A DNA stretch of 64,000 nt from Bathynomus jamesi (GCA_023014485.1 JAJOZX010008804.1:1-64000); one strand, 5' to 3'; positions 40,774 through 59,148 are shown, numbered from the stretch's first letter. Numbers and translations are program-made. Notes: a model not told the origin generated them from the sequence alone.

Positions 40774-41332
40774 AGCATTATTTATGCCTATTATGATGAT
40801 AATAATAATACGATGGAAATTCATGATCAGATTCTAATTTTATATAGTGTGTATACTTCACAAATTTCATTTATTTCTACGATATGATGATGTCGTGTCG
40901 GAGAGAAATGTTTCCAACTTTCATTATCCATCCCTAAAACCCACATACTGCAGCTCATTATAGTTTTCATTTCACTTATCATGTATTCTTTTTAACCTGC
41001 ATACTGAATATATATATATACACGAGTCACACGCACGCGCGCACGCATTATGAAAGCATTATTTATTCCTATTATGATGATAATAATAAAAAAAATACGA
41101 TGGAAATTCATGATCAGATTCTATTTTTATATAGTGTTTTAGGGAGGCACTTCTCCAAAGAAAAATTGAAACCATTTTCTTGTATACTTCACAAATTTCA
41201 TTTATTTCTACGATATGATGGTGTCGGAGAGAGATGTTTCCAACGTTCATTATCCATCCCTAAAACCCACCTATTGCAGGTTATTATAGTTTTCATTTCA
41301 TTTATCATGTATTATTTTTAACGTGCCTACTG

Positions 41333-41333
<1 letters not shown>
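40774..41333 (+). repeat. R270a and R270b (U4)
   Basis: R270a 40774-41007, R270b 41023-41333. Confidence 0.85.
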
Positions 41334-41372
<39 letters not shown>

Positions 41373-41375
<3 letters not shown>

Positions 41376-41642
41376 CGCAAGGGGTTCTAAGCTCGTGCTC
41401 TTGAGTGCTCTTTGTGCTCGTTTGTACGTGCTTGTTCCTGGAGGTTTCACGTGCGCCCTCCCGGCCCTAGCACCCAAGGATGATGGGGCTCGACCCTGCA
41501 GTCCTTGTCATCCTTGGTCTTTTTCCACTTCGACTGTCCACTCCACCCTTTCTTTTTCCTCTGTCTTTCCTCTCACTTTTTCTTTGTTTTTCCGCCGAGA
41601 TATGCCCTTTTAAATAGAGGCGAATCGGTTCTTCCCGAACTT
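41373..41642 (-). repeat. GC-richer module (U4)
   Basis: As U2, with one G fewer in the leading G-run. Confidence 0.6.
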
Positions 41643-41665
41643 AAAAAAAAAATATATATATATAT

Positions 41666-43527
41666 GGGATGAATTTCACAATAAAACACGTGAAATGAAT
41701 GAATGCTCGCCCATAAATATATACAACGTACAGGAAAAACAAAACAATTAGCACGTACTTAACAAGGGTTAATGAGAGGCAAAATAAATTTTAACATGAT
41801 ATCGTCAATTTTATACGTCCCCGCACTGTTACTGAAATTGTTTTTAAAATGAATAAATGCACATTCCAGAATATTTCTTTCTATTATATCTGTTTTTAAC
41901 AAGCGCTTTAGAACTATCCCACTTGATGCTATGGTTACATCTATACATATGGTTAAATAAAGCATTGGAATTATTATTATTATTATTAGCTGTTCTACAA
42001 GCATATTTATGCTGTTTTACCCTAATATCTAACGTTTTACCGGTTTGGCCTATATATACTGAGTTACATTGTGTACATCCGATTGAATACACACAACCAA
42101 CAACATTATCAGGGCTATTCTTTATTAGGCGTGATTTAACAGTATTATTATTATTATTATACTTAAAGATTACATTAATGCCAATTGCTTTAAGTACAGT
42201 TGGAAGGTATTGAAAATTAACATGGTAAGGTAGGCTAAGGATATTTTTACGCTGAAATTCCTTTACAATTACATTATTATAATACCTACTATTCTTGGCT
42301 TTCTTAATTAAGACAGTTATCTAAAAATGAAATAGGATAACATAATAATTTAGTACCAATATTCATGATATTGCATAACTCGGAATCTAAAAAAAATTCA
42401 GGACTGACAACTCTCAATGCTCGAAGAAACATAGCAGCATAGAAAATAGAGGATTTAATAGAAGGATGATGGTCAGAATAGAAATGCACATAAGAGTTAT
42501 TATTAGTAGTAGGCTTACGGTAGACTTCATATTTGAACTGATTAGAGCATCTCCAAATTTTTAGATCAAGAAAAGATAGGCTTCCATCATTTTCTTTTTC
42601 AACTGTAAACTTAATAATAGATGGGACTAAATTGTTGAGCCTACCAAGAAATAAGTCCACATCCAAATTATTAGGCCAAAGGCATAAAATATCATCTATA
42701 TACCTGTACCAAACCAGGTTAAAATTAACAATCGTAGGCAAACTTCTACTTTCAAAAAATTCCATATTAAATAAATTAGCTAGTATTGGTGAAAGGGGAT
42801 TTCCCATAGCCAATCCAAACGACATAGCATAAAACTTATTTTCAAACTGAAATTTACAATCTTTGACACAAAGCTTAATTAACTCAATAAGAGTGTTGTG
42901 TTGAACAGGGAAAGAAGAATATTCAGAGATCTTATAATCTTTTAAAAAAATCAAGTAGGTCATCAACGGGGACTTTTTTTGTGAATAGGGAGCATACAAT
43001 ACATCGAAGTTTACCAATTTGAAATTAGGGTCATTAGGGAACTTCATTCAGTTTGTCAATAAGATCCAGGCTATTTACAATATGTGACTCAGAAATAGAG
43101 CCAACTAACGGCGTTAATAAACTAACTAACTAACTAACTAACTAACCATTTTGATAGCTTATAATAGGTTACGGAGCCCACTGAGCTAACAATAGGCCTC
43201 ATGGGATTATTAACTTTGTGTGTTTTTACTAAGCCGTACAGATATGGTAGTGACGGATTAATACTAAGAAACTGCTGTGGAAGCCTATTATAGTTATTTT
43301 TTTAAATTTCTCTTAATTTTCTGTTAAACATTTTATTAACATCCTCCAATGGGTCTCTATTTAGAGGTTTGTACGTGTCACGATCACTCAATAATGTATT
43401 CATCTTTTCAACATAACTGATTTTGTCCATGATGACGATCGAATTGGATTTGTCCGCTTTAGTAATATGTAGCTTTCAATACACGAAAGGCCTTGGAATC
43501 GTTTTTTTTTTCCTTGTGGCTTTGCAG
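41666..43527 (-). mobile_element. Penelope-like element PLE1 copy E (U4), best-preserved RT
   Basis: RT reads as one 247-residue frame (43047-42304), with MGNPLSP at 81-87 and YIDD at 116-119. The A-run that breaks other copies after YIDD is shorter here, giving YIDDILCLWP. One Cys codon is deleted further on (RCSNQ for RCCSNQ). Upstream the (TTAG)n run (43121-43145) still places stops before RT, and the endonuclease (42092-41759) is split at the T-run near 41893. Confidence 0.93.
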
Positions 43528-43536
43528 TATATACAG

Positions 43537-43567
<31 letters not shown>

Positions 43568-43568
<1 letters not shown>

Positions 43569-43856
43569 GAGTCACACGCACGCATTATTCAAGCATTATT
43601 TATTCCTATTATGATGATAATAATAAAAAAAAAATACGACGGAAATTCGTGATCATATTCTATTTTTACATAGTGTTTTAGGGAGGCACTTCTCCAAAGA
43701 AAAATTGAAACCATTTCTACGATATGATGATGTCGGAGAGAAATGTTTCCAACTCTCATTATCCATCCCTAAAACCAACATACTGCATGCATATAACAAA
43801 GCAGGTCATTAGATTTTTCATTTTATTTATCGTGTATTCTTTTTAACATGCATACT

Positions 43857-43859
<3 letters not shown>
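43568..43859 (+). repeat. R270c (U4)
   Basis: Position-c form. Confidence 0.85.
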
Positions 43860-43924
<65 letters not shown>

Positions 43925-44046
43925 GAGTCGTCGCATGCACGCACGCACGCACGCACGCACCACGCACGCACACGCAAAAAAAAAAAAAAAAAAAAAAAAT
44001 AAATAAATAAAAAAAAAATAAATAATAATAAATAAATAAATAAAAA

Positions 44047-44081
<35 letters not shown>

Positions 44082-44082
44082 A

Positions 44083-44113
<31 letters not shown>

Positions 44114-44127
44114 TAAATAAAATAAAA
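43860..44127. repeat. (TA)n, (ACGC)n and (AAAT)n tracts (U4/U5 border)
   Basis: Usual border tracts. No gene. Confidence 0.9.
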
Positions 44128-44513
<386 letters not shown>

Positions 44514-44584
44514 TTAATAAGTTTATCAGTTATCCAAAGCTTTTTCCTTGTACTCGAAAAAATTTACTTAATCGCTAATAATAA

Positions 44585-44600
44585 GGCCCTTTTAAGGGCC
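44585..44600 (+). terminator. H3 3' stem-loop (U5)
   Basis: GGCCCTTTTAAGGGCC. Confidence 0.92.
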
Positions 44601-44664
44601 AAACTTTATTTAAAAGAGAGATAATTAAGTTGAACAACAGAAATACTACTTTAATTTTAAATAA

Positions 44665-44735
44665 CAGTTTTGACACCAAAAAAAAAAAAACGAAGGAAGG
44701 TGCTTGCAGTTATAAAAGTTTGCCTATGTTTGAAG

Positions 44736-44766
<31 letters not shown>

Positions 44767-44811
44767 TGAGAATGAGACCCCTTTTTTTTTTTAATAAAAT
44801 AAATTTTGAAT

Positions 44812-44898
<87 letters not shown>

Positions 44899-45077
44899 GA
44901 ATGAGACAGATCCCTTTTTTTTTATAAAATAAATTTTGAATGAAGGTGCTGGGTGTTATAAAAGTTTGTCTAACTATATATATATATATATCTATATATA
45001 AAACGAATGAGATATCCCTTTGCTTTATGCCATAATTTTTTTTAAATAAAATAAATCGTCAAGGCATGAGCTGTTTC

Positions 45078-45110
<33 letters not shown>
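44665..45110 (+). repeat. TA-rich minisatellite between H3 and H2A (U5)
   Basis: No transposon. Long TA tract at 44814-44896. Confidence 0.8.
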
Positions 45111-45112
<2 letters not shown>

Positions 45113-45174
45113 TGAAAATCACGTGAATAAACAATTTAATAATAATAATTATTATCCTTTTTTAAAGAAAATGT

Positions 45175-45190
45175 GGCTCCAGTAGGAGCC
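45175..45190 (-). terminator. H2A 3' stem-loop (U5)
   Basis: Same TACT-loop stem. Confidence 0.9.
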
Positions 45191-45215
45191 TTATTATAGT
45201 GATGATGATACACCT

Positions 45216-48249
<3,034 letters not shown>

Positions 48250-48337
48250 GCGCCATGCGTTATTCCTCCTGTGAAGCAAATGTGAGAAGAACAGCGAAAA
48301 AAATATATATATATATCACACTTGCACAAACAAACTC

Positions 48338-48353
48338 GGCTCCATTTGGGGCC
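48338..48353 (+). terminator. H2B 3' stem-loop (U5)
   Basis: GGCTCCATTTGGGGCC. Confidence 0.9.
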
Positions 48354-48399
48354 ACATTTCTTTTGAAGAAAGAGATAATACAAATATTTTAATTTCAAG

Positions 48400-48628
48400 C
48401 ATTATTTATGCCTATTATGATGATAATAATAATACGATGGAAATTCATGATCAGATTCTAATTTTATATAGTGTGTATACTTCACAAATTTCATTTATTT
48501 CTACGATATGATGATGTCGTGTCGGAGAGAAATGTTTCCAACTTTCATTATCCATCCCTAAAACCCACATACTGCAGCTCATTATAGTTTTCATTTCACT
48601 TATCATGTATTCTTTTTAACCTGCATAC

Positions 48629-48677
<49 letters not shown>

Positions 48678-48984
48678 GAGTCACACGCACGCGCGCACGC
48701 ATTATGAAAGCATTATTTATTCCTATTATGATGATAATAATAAAAAAAATACGATGGAAATTCATGATCAGATTCTATTTTTATATAGTGTTTTAGGGAG
48801 GCACTTCTCCAAAGAAAAATTGAAACCATTTTCTTGTATACTTCACAAATTTCATTTATTTCTACGATATGATGATGTCGGAGAGAGATGTTTCCAACGT
48901 TCATTATCCATCCCTAAAACCCACCTATTGCAGGTTATTATAGTTTTCATTTCATTTATCATGTATTCTTTTTAACGTGCCTAC

Positions 48985-48988
<4 letters not shown>
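48400..48988 (+). repeat. R270a and R270b (U5)
   Basis: R270a 48400-48631, R270b 48677-48988, with a longer TA tract between. Confidence 0.85.
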
Positions 48989-49055
<67 letters not shown>

Positions 49056-49058
<3 letters not shown>

Positions 49059-49326
49059 CGCAAGGGGGTTCTAAGCTCGTGCTCTTGAGTGCTCTTTGTG
49101 CTCGTTTGTACGTGCTTGTTCCTGGAGGTTTCACGTGCGCCCTCCCGGCCCTAGCACCCAAGGATGATGGGGCTCGACCCTGCAGTCCTTGTCATCCTTG
49201 GTCTTTTTCCACTTCGACTGTCCACTCCACCCTTTCTTTTTCCTCTGTCTTTCCTCTCACTTTTTCTTTGTTTTTCCGCCGAGATATGCCCTTTTAAATA
49301 GAGGCGAATCGGTTCTTCCCGAACTT
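49056..49326 (-). repeat. GC-richer module (U5)
   Basis: As U2, preceded by a TA tract of about 65 bp. Confidence 0.6.
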
Positions 49327-49353
49327 AAAAAAAAAATATATATATATATATAT

Positions 49354-51223
49354 GGGATGAATTTCACAATAAAACACGTGAAATGAATGAATGCTCGCCC
49401 ATAAATATATACAACGTACAGGAAAAACAAAACAATTAGCACGTACTTAACAAGGGTTAATGAGAGGCAAAATAAATTTTAACATGATATCGTCAATTTT
49501 ATACGTCCCCGCACTGTTACTGAAATTGTTTTTAAAATGAATAAATGCACATTCCAGAATATTTCTTTCTATTATATCTGTTTTTAACAAGCGCTTTAGA
49601 ACTATCCCACTTGATGCTATGGTTACATCTATACATATGGTTAAATAAAGCATTGGAATTATTATTATTATTATTAGCTGTTCTACAAGCATATTTATGC
49701 TGTTTTACCCTAATATCTAACGTTTTACCGGTTTGGCCTATATATACTGAGTTACATTGTGTACATCCGATTGAATACACACAACCAACAACATTATCAG
49801 GGCTATTCTTTATTAGGCGTGATTTAACAGTATTATTATTATTATTATACTTAAAGATTACATTAATGCCAATTGCTTTAAGTACAGTTGGAAGGTATTG
49901 AAAATTAACATGGTAAGGTAGGCTAAGGATATTTTTACGCTGAAATTCCTTTACAATTACATTATTATAATACCTACTATTCTTGGCTTTCTTAATTAAG
50001 ACAGTTATCTAAAAATGAAATAGGATAACATAATAATTTAGTACCAATATTCATGATATTGCATAACTCGGAATCTAAAAAAAATTCAGGACTGACAACT
50101 CTCAATGCTCGAAGAAACATAGCAGCATAGAAAATAGAGGATTTAATAGAAGGATGATGGTCAGAATAGAAATGCACATAAGAGTTATTATTAGTAGTAG
50201 GCTTACGGTAGACTTCATATTTGAACTGATTAGAGCAGCATCTCCAAATTTTTAGATCAAGAAAAGATAGGCTTCCATCATTTTCTTTTTCAACTGTAAA
50301 CTTAATAATAGATGGGACTAAATTGTTGAGCCTACCAAGAAATAAGTCCACATCCAAATTATTAGGCCAAAGGCATAAAAAAAATATCATCTATATACCT
50401 GTACCAAACCAGGTTAAAATTAACAATCGTAGGCAAACTTCTACTTTCAAAAAATTCCATATTAAATAAATTAGCTAGTATAGGTGAAAGGGGATTTCCC
50501 ATAGCCAATCCAAACGACATAGCATAAAACTTATTTTCAAACTGAAATTTACAATCTTTGACACAAAGCTTAATTAACTCAATAAGAGTGTTGTGTTGAA
50601 CAGGGAAAGAAGAATATTCAGAGATCTTATAATCTTTTAAAAAAATCAAGTAGGTCATCAACGGGGACTTTTTTTGTGAATAGGGAGCATACAATACATC
50701 GAAGTTTACCAATTTGAAATTAGGGTCATTAGGGAACTTCATTCAGTTTGTCAATAAGATCCAGGCTATTTACAATATGTGACTCAGAAATAGAGCCAAC
50801 TAACGGCGTTAATAAACTAACTAACTAACTAACTAACTAACCATTTTGATAGCTTATAATAGGTTACGGAGCCCACTGAGCTAACAATAGGCCTCATGGG
50901 ATTATTAACTTTGTGTGTTTTTACTAAGCCGTACAGATATGGTAGTGACGGATTAATACTAAGAAACTGCTGTGGAAGCCTATTATAGTTATTTTTTTAA
51001 ATTTCTCTTAATTTTCTGTTAAACATTTTATTAACATCCTCCAATGGGTCTCTATTTAGAGGTTTGTACGTGTCACGATCACTCAATAATGTATTCATCT
51101 TTTCAACATAACTGATTTTGTCCATGATGACGATCGAATTGGATTTGTCCGCTTTAGTAATATGTAGCTTTCAATACACGAAAGGCCTTGGAATCGTTTT
51201 TCTTTTTCCTTGTGGCTTTGCAG
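49354..51223 (-). mobile_element. Penelope-like element PLE1 copy F (U5), defective
   Basis: RT is split after YIDD at the A-run (50377-50384) into 50742-50362 and 50390-49992. Endonuclease 49780-49447 is split at the T-run near 49581. (TTAG)n run at 50814-50840. Confidence 0.92.
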
Positions 51224-51231
51224 TATATACA

Positions 51232-51268
<37 letters not shown>

Positions 51269-51269
<1 letters not shown>

Positions 51270-51557
51270 GAGTCACACGCACGCATTATTCAAGCATTAT
51301 TTATTCCTATTATGATGATAATAATAAAAAAAAAATACGACGGAAATTCGTGATCATATTCTATTTTTACATAGTGTTTTAGGGAGGCACTTCTCCAAAG
51401 AAAAATTGAAACCATTTCTACGATATGATGATGTCGGAGAGAAATGTTTCCAACTCTCATTATCCATCCCTAAAACCAACATACTGCATGCATATAACAA
51501 AGCAGGTCATTATATTTTTCATTTTATTTATCGTGTATTCTTTTTAACATGCATACT

Positions 51558-51560
<3 letters not shown>
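51269..51560 (+). repeat. R270c (U5)
   Basis: Position-c form. Confidence 0.85.
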
Positions 51561-51609
<49 letters not shown>

Positions 51610-51768
51610 GAGTCGTCGCATGCACGCACGCACGCACGCACGCACCACGCACGCACGCACCACGCAAAAAAAAAATAAAAAAAAAAAAAATAAATAAAAA
51701 ATAAATAAATAATAATAAATAAATAAATAAAAAAAAAATAAATAAATAATAAATAAATAAATAAAAAA

Positions 51769-51799
<31 letters not shown>

Positions 51800-51811
51800 T
51801 AAATAAAATAA
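51561..51811. repeat. (TA)n, (ACGC)n and (AAAT)n tracts (U5/U6 border)
   Basis: Usual border tracts. No gene. Confidence 0.9.
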
Positions 51812-52199
<388 letters not shown>

Positions 52200-52270
52200 T
52201 TAATAAGTTTATCAGTTATCCAAAGCTTTTTCCTTGTACTCGAAAAAATTTACTTAATCGCTAATAATAA

Positions 52271-52286
52271 GGCCCTTTTAAGGGCC
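52271..52286 (+). terminator. H3 3' stem-loop (U6)
   Basis: GGCCCTTTTAAGGGCC. Confidence 0.92.
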
Positions 52287-52349
52287 AAACTTTATTTAAA
52301 AGAGAGATAATTAAGTTGAACAACAGAAATACTACTTTAATTTTAAATA

Positions 52350-52419
52350 ACAGTTTTGACACCAAAAAAAAAAAAAACGAAGGAAGGTGCTTGCAGTTAT
52401 AAAAGTTGCCTATGTTTGA

Positions 52420-52458
<39 letters not shown>

Positions 52459-52503
52459 TGAGAATGAGACCCCTTTTTTTTTTTAATAAAATAAATTTTG
52501 AAT

Positions 52504-52569
<66 letters not shown>

Positions 52570-52748
52570 CATGAATGAGACAGATCCCTTTTTTTTTATA
52601 AAATAAATTTTGAATGAAGGTGCTGGGTGTTATAAAAGTTTGTCTAACTATATATATATATATCTATATATAAAACGAATGAGATATCCCTTTGCTTTAT
52701 GCCATAATTTTTTTAAATAAAATAAATCGTCAAGGCATGAGCTGTTTC

Positions 52749-52780
<32 letters not shown>
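52350..52780 (+). repeat. TA-rich minisatellite between H3 and H2A (U6)
   Basis: No transposon; close to the U5 copy. Confidence 0.8.
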
Positions 52781-52783
<3 letters not shown>

Positions 52784-52842
52784 TGAAAATCACGTGAATA
52801 AACAATTTAATAATAATTATTATCCTTTTTTAAAGAAAATGT

Positions 52843-52858
52843 GGCTCCAGTAGGAGCC
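52843..52858 (-). terminator. H2A 3' stem-loop (U6)
   Basis: Same TACT-loop stem. Confidence 0.9.
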
Positions 52859-52883
52859 TTATTATAGTGATGATGATACACCT

Positions 52884-53250
52884 TTACTTCTTTTCAGTTT
52901 TCTTTGGTAGAAGAACGGCTTGAATGTTAGGGAGCACACCTCCCTGAGCGATGGTGACCCCTGAAAGGAGTTTGTTTAACTCTTCATCGTTGCGGATTGC
53001 GAGCTGTAGATGACGTGGAATAATACGAGACTTCTTGTTATCCCGAGCGGCGTTTCCAGCCAATTCGAGAACTTCAGCAGCTAAATATTCCATAACTGCA
53101 GCGAGGTAAACCGGAGCTCCAGCACCGACACGCTCAGCATAGTTTCCTTTTCTTAGTAGACGATGAATTCTACCGAAACTGAAGACCGGCTCTACTCGAG
53201 CGTGTCTTCGATTTTCCCTTAACTTTGCCACCCTTGCCGCGACCAGACAT
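52884..53250 (-). pseudogene. H2A: Histone H2A, 5-bp deletion (U6)
   Basis: The start codon and tail are present, but five bases are missing at about 53176 (CCGAAACTG for CCGACGGGGAACTG). This shifts the frame within the [10 protein letters not shown] segment. The rest, from GRIHRLLRK to the stop, is unchanged in the other frame. A five-base loss is unlikely to be a homopolymer error. Confidence 0.94.
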
Positions 53251-53301
53251 ATTGACGATGAAAGCGTTGTTGCAACGAAAAGAAATAATTAACGAGAAGG
53301 C

Positions 53302-55348
53302 TTTTTCGCTCAACGCTCAACGATCTGAAAAGTTTGGAAAGTAGGAGAAAAGGTGTGGTTTTGATACACCTTTAGTAGTGGTAGAAATAAGTTCGAAAAT
53401 GAAATAAAGTAGTAGTTTAAAGATTCCAGGTTGTCTGGAGCTCTCTGTCTTCAGTACTTATTATTCTAGATTAGTGTGCCGGTGGGCACTGTGATTTTAC
53501 GTCAATTTTAAACATATTTTGGTCTTGGTGGTATTTGAGTTTGTTTTTTACTGCTTTTGAATTGTATATTTATAGTTCTTTGCATTTCGTCATCAAACTG
53601 TATTTTTTCTAATAGCTGTGGAGGGATTTCCTCTTCTATCTTGTCCCATATTTTGACTGCCCGATTATGTAGGACAACATTAATCGGGTCTAAATCTGCT
53701 TGCGCGTGAAGATGCCTTTGTTTCTGCCGATCAGTTCTGAATTTATCTGTTATGTAGAGGGCCCCTTTGTTTTGTACCCTTTGCATTTTACGTATCTGAT
53801 TGTTATTTGCCACATGTAGTGGGACGGTTGGGTACAAAAGTACTGATCGGACTAATGCGAGGTAGAGCTTTCTTTTGTTAGCTTTGTTGAGGCCTCTAAA
53901 TCTGTATAATTTGCTCATGCTGGCATTTGCGCTGTTAACTCTCTCAGTGTAGTGTTTGACGTAGCTCGTTCTCGTTATTTTTAGGCCTAACATTTTGCCT
54001 TCTGCGGAGTACTCATACAGTTCTCCGTCTACTTCGAGATCCCCCGTTTTTTTCTCCCTATTGGGACGACCGTAAATTTAGCCCTATTCGTTCTTATCTT
54101 CCATCTTTTTTCGAATTCGTTTATGTTCCTGATCTCTCTCGCTGTGTTTTGTGCGATCATTTGGGGGGACTTTGAGACGCAAGGGACTACCTGTGTTATA
54201 TCATCTGCATACACTATATTTATTGTGTCATTTCCTACCGGTTCTGGCAGGTAGAGTGTATAGTGCATACAGTATAGGGCTCAGACAGCCGCCTTGCGGG
54301 ACACCTGCCTTTAGGGCAAATTGTTGACCTTGGTACCCTCCGATGTTTATAACGGCTTTTCGGTCCATGAGGTAGTCACAAAGAATACGTTCGAGTATGG
54401 GGTTAATATTCAATCGCAGAATCTTGCATTGCAGCCCCGTTATCCATACTTTGTCGAATGCTTTCTGTACGTCTCGGAGAACTATATCTATCGATTGGCC
54501 TTTTGCTTTAGCCGTAGCTATTTTCTCACACATCAGTGTTATAGCCGTTTCCGTGCTTCTCTTTTTTCGGAATCCGTGTTGGTGATGGTTCATCAATTGA
54601 TTGTCCGTTAAATATACCATTAATCTGCTGGTGATGATCCTTTCAAACAATTTTCCCATAAATTCTAAGAGGGAGATTGGTCTGTAATTAGCCTTGTGTC
54701 GGGCTCTTCCCCGGCTTGGGAATAAATATCATTTTCGCTATTTTGAAGGCGTCTGGGTAGTATCCCACATTTAAAGCAGCGTTGAGAGCCTTTAATAGTA
54801 CATTGAGGAACCCATCTGGAGCATTCTTGAGGTTGGCCTTCGTAAGTCCGCTTAGCCCTGGGGCTTTCTGTTTGAATTTGTCTATGTTATATTTCAGTTC
54901 TTCGAGCGTGATTCGACTGCCGTATCCATCCATGGTAAATCGGGTGTCATTTACGTAATGGTGGGGGGACAGTCTATCGACTTTGGGAGCAAGTTCTTCC
55001 AGGATGTCGTTTTCGTGGACTTCGTCATATTCCATATTCTCTTCTTCTGTTATTGAAAAAATGCCTTCCCAGTGCTGTCTAAAGAGAGCTTCCTTTTCTC
55101 GTGGGTCAAAAATATGCTCATTGTTGTTGTTTTTGATGAAGCTTACTGTCTTCGCTTCCTGTCCTTTGAGTCTGTTAACCATATCCCAGAAAGCCTTGGG
55201 GTCCCGTTCCACATCGAGCCTACTGATTATTGCGTTCCAGAGGGCCTTTTGCATTTCACTTAATTCACAATAGATTTCTGCCTGCAGCCTTTTCATACGG
55301 TTATATAAGTATCTGTTGGGGCCATTAGTTCTTATTTGCTGATAGATA
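53302..55348 (-). mobile_element. Non-LTR retrotransposon copy L4 in the H2A/H2B promoter, 5' part deleted
   Basis: Same left junction (TTTTTCGCT at 53302-53310) and same right truncation point as L3, including the shared two-base loss at ATTAGCCTTGTG. Frames: 55296-54688, 54659-54228, 54268-54029 and 53993-53508. Extra small losses occur at about 54050 and 54253. It was probably copied with the unit rather than inserted again. Confidence 0.93.
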
Positions 55349-55910
<562 letters not shown>

Positions 55911-56000
55911 GCGCCATGCGTTATTCCTCCTGTGAAGCAAATGTGAGAAGAACAGCGAAAAAAAAATATATATATATATCACACTTGCACAAACAAACTC

Positions 56001-56016
56001 GGCTCCATTTGGGGCC
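56001..56016 (+). terminator. H2B 3' stem-loop (U6)
   Basis: GGCTCCATTTGGGGCC. Confidence 0.9.
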
Positions 56017-56061
56017 ACATTTCTTTTGAAGAAAGAGATAATACAAATATTTTAATTTCAA

Positions 56062-56616
56062 GCATTATTTATGCCTATTATGATGATAATAATAATACGA
56101 TGGAAATTCATGATCAGATTCTAATTTTATATAGTGTGTATACTTCACAAATTTCATTTATTTCTACGATATGATGATGTGTCGGAGAGAAATGTTTCCA
56201 ACTTTCATTATCCATCCCTAAAACCCACATACTGCAGCTCATTATAGTTTTCATTTCACTTATCATGTATTCTTTTTAACCTGCATACTGAATATATATA
56301 TATACACGAGTCACACGCACGCGCGCACGCATTATGAAAGCATTATTTATTCCTATTATGATGATAATAATAAAAAAAATACGATGGAAATTCATGATCA
56401 GATTCTATTTTTATATAGTGTTTTAGGGAGGCACTTCTCCAAAGAAAAATTGAAACCATTTTCTTGTATACTTCACAAATTTCATTTATTTCTACGATAT
56501 GATGATGTCGGAGAGAGATGTTTCCAACGTTCATTATCCATCCCTAAAACCCACCTATTGCAGGTTATTATAGTTTTCATTTCATTTATCATGTATTCTT
56601 TTTAACGTGCCTACTG

Positions 56617-56617
<1 letters not shown>
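56062..56617 (+). repeat. R270a and R270b (U6)
   Basis: R270a 56062-56291, R270b 56307-56617. Confidence 0.85.
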
Positions 56618-56673
<56 letters not shown>

Positions 56674-56676
<3 letters not shown>

Positions 56677-56944
56677 CGCAAGGGGGTTCTAAGCTCGTGC
56701 TCTTGAGTGCTCTTTGTGCTCGTTTGTACGTGCTTGTTCCTGGAGGTTTCACGTGCGCCCTCCCGGCCCTAGCACCCAAGGATGATGGGGCTCGACCCTG
56801 CAGTCCTTGTCATCCTTGGTCTTTTTCCACTTCGACTGTCCACTCCACCCTTTCTTTTTCCTCTGTCTTTCCTCTCACTTTTTCTTTCTTTTTCCGCCGA
56901 GATATGCCCTTTTAAATAGAGGCGAATCGGTTCTTCCCGAACTT
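56674..56944 (-). repeat. GC-richer module (U6)
   Basis: As U2, with TTTCTTTTTCCG for TTTGTTTTTCCG. Confidence 0.6.
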
Positions 56945-56948
56945 AAAA

Positions 56949-56987
<39 letters not shown>

Positions 56988-56989
<2 letters not shown>

Positions 56990-58859
56990 GATGAATTTCA
57001 CAATAAAACACGTGAAATGAATGAATGCTCGCCCATAAATATATACAACGTACAGGAAAAACAAAACAATTAGCATGTACTTAACAAGGGTTAATGAGAG
57101 GCAAAATAAATTTTAACATGATATCGTCAATTTTATACGTCCCCGCACTGTTACTGAAATTGTTTTTAAAATGAATAAATGCACATTCCAGAATATTTCT
57201 TTCTATTATATCTGTTTTTAACAAGCGCTTTAGAACTATCCCACTTGATGCTATGGTTACATCTATACATATGGTTAAATAAAGCATTGGAATTATTATT
57301 ATTATTATTATTAGCTGTTCTACAAGCATATTTATGCTGTTTTACCCTAATATCTAACGTTTTACCGTTTGGCCTATATGTACTGAGTTACATTGTGTAC
57401 ATCCGATTGAATACACACAACCAACAACATTATCAGGGCTATTCTTTATTAGGCGTGATTTAACAGTATTATTATTATTATTATACTTAAAGATTACATT
57501 AATGCCAATTGCTTTAAGTACAGTTGGAAGGTATTGAAAATTAACATGGTAAGGTAGGCTAAGGATATTTTTACGCTGAAATTCCTTTACAATTACATTA
57601 TTATAATACCTACTATTCTTGGCTTTCTTAATTAAGACAGTTATCTAAAAATGAAATAGGATAACATAATAATTTAGTACCAATATTCATGATATTGCAT
57701 AACTCGGAATCTAAAAAAAATTCAGGACTGACAACTCTCAATGCTCGAAGAAACATAGCAGCATAGAAAATAGAGGATTTAATAGAAGGATGATGGTCAG
57801 AATAGAAATGCACATAAGAGTTATTATTAGTAGTAGGCTTACGGTAGACTTCATATTTGAACTGATTAGAGCAGCATCTCCAAATTTTTAGATCAAGAAA
57901 AGATAGGCTTCCATCATTTTCTTTTTCAACTGTAAACTTAATAATAGATGGGACTAAATTGTTGAGCCTACCAAGAAATAAGTCCACATCCAAATTATTA
58001 GGCCAAAGGCATAAAAAAAATATCATCTATATACCTGTACCAAACCAGGTTAAAATTAACAATCGTAGGCAAACTTCTACTTTCAAAAAATTCCATATTA
58101 AATAAATTAGCTAGTATAGGTGAAAGGGGATTTCCCATAGCCAATCCAAACGACATAGCATAAAACTTATTTTCAAACTGAAATTTACAATCTTTGACAC
58201 AAAGCTTAATTAACTCAATAAGAGTGTTGTGTTGAACAGGGAAAGAAGAATATTCAGAGACCTTATAATCTTTTAAAAAAATCAAGTAGGTCATGAACGG
58301 GGACTTTTTTTGTGAATAGGGCGCATACAATACATCGAAGTTTACCAATTTGAAATTAGGGTCATTAGGGAACTTCATTCAGTTTGTCAATAAGATCCAG
58401 GCTATTTACAATATGTGACTCAGAAATAGAGCCAACTAACGGCGTTAATAAACTAACTAACTAACTAACTAACTAACCATTTTGATAGCTTATAATAGGT
58501 TACGGAGCCCACTGAGCTAACAATAGGCCTCATGGGATTATTAACTTTGTGTGTTTTTACTAAGCCGTACAGATATGGTAGTGACGGATTAATACTAAGA
58601 AACTGCTGTGGAAGCCTATTATAGTTATTTTTTTAAATTTCTCTTAATTTTCTGTTAAACATTTTATTAACATCCTCCAATGGGTCTCTATTTAGAGGTT
58701 TGTACGTGTCACGATCACTCAATAATGTATTCATCTTTTCAACATAACTGATTTTGTCCATGATGACGATCGAATTGGATTTGTCCGCTTTAGTAATATG
58801 TAGCTTTCAATACACGAAAGGCCTTGGAATCGTTTTTCTTTTTCCTTGTGGCTTTGCAG
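56988..58859 (-). mobile_element. Penelope-like element PLE1 copy G (U6), defective
   Basis: RT is split after YIDD (58378-57998 and 58026-57628). A base is lost at about 57366 (TACCGTTTGG) in the endonuclease start, a different break from copy C. It has eight Asn codons as in copy A. Substitutions include I40V and L29F in RT numbering of copy E. Confidence 0.92.
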
Positions 58860-58868
58860 TATATACAG

Positions 58869-58961
<93 letters not shown>

Positions 58962-58966
<5 letters not shown>

Positions 58967-59113
58967 AATAAAACCACGAAGGAAAAAGAACACAAAGGGG
59001 TGCTCAAGCGCTTTCGTCTAATGACATCCTCAGGACACTGGAGTGAAAGGACAGATCAAGGCAATATATAGGTTACAAAATAAACATACATACATACATA
59101 TTCACATATATAC

Positions 59114-59148
<35 letters not shown>
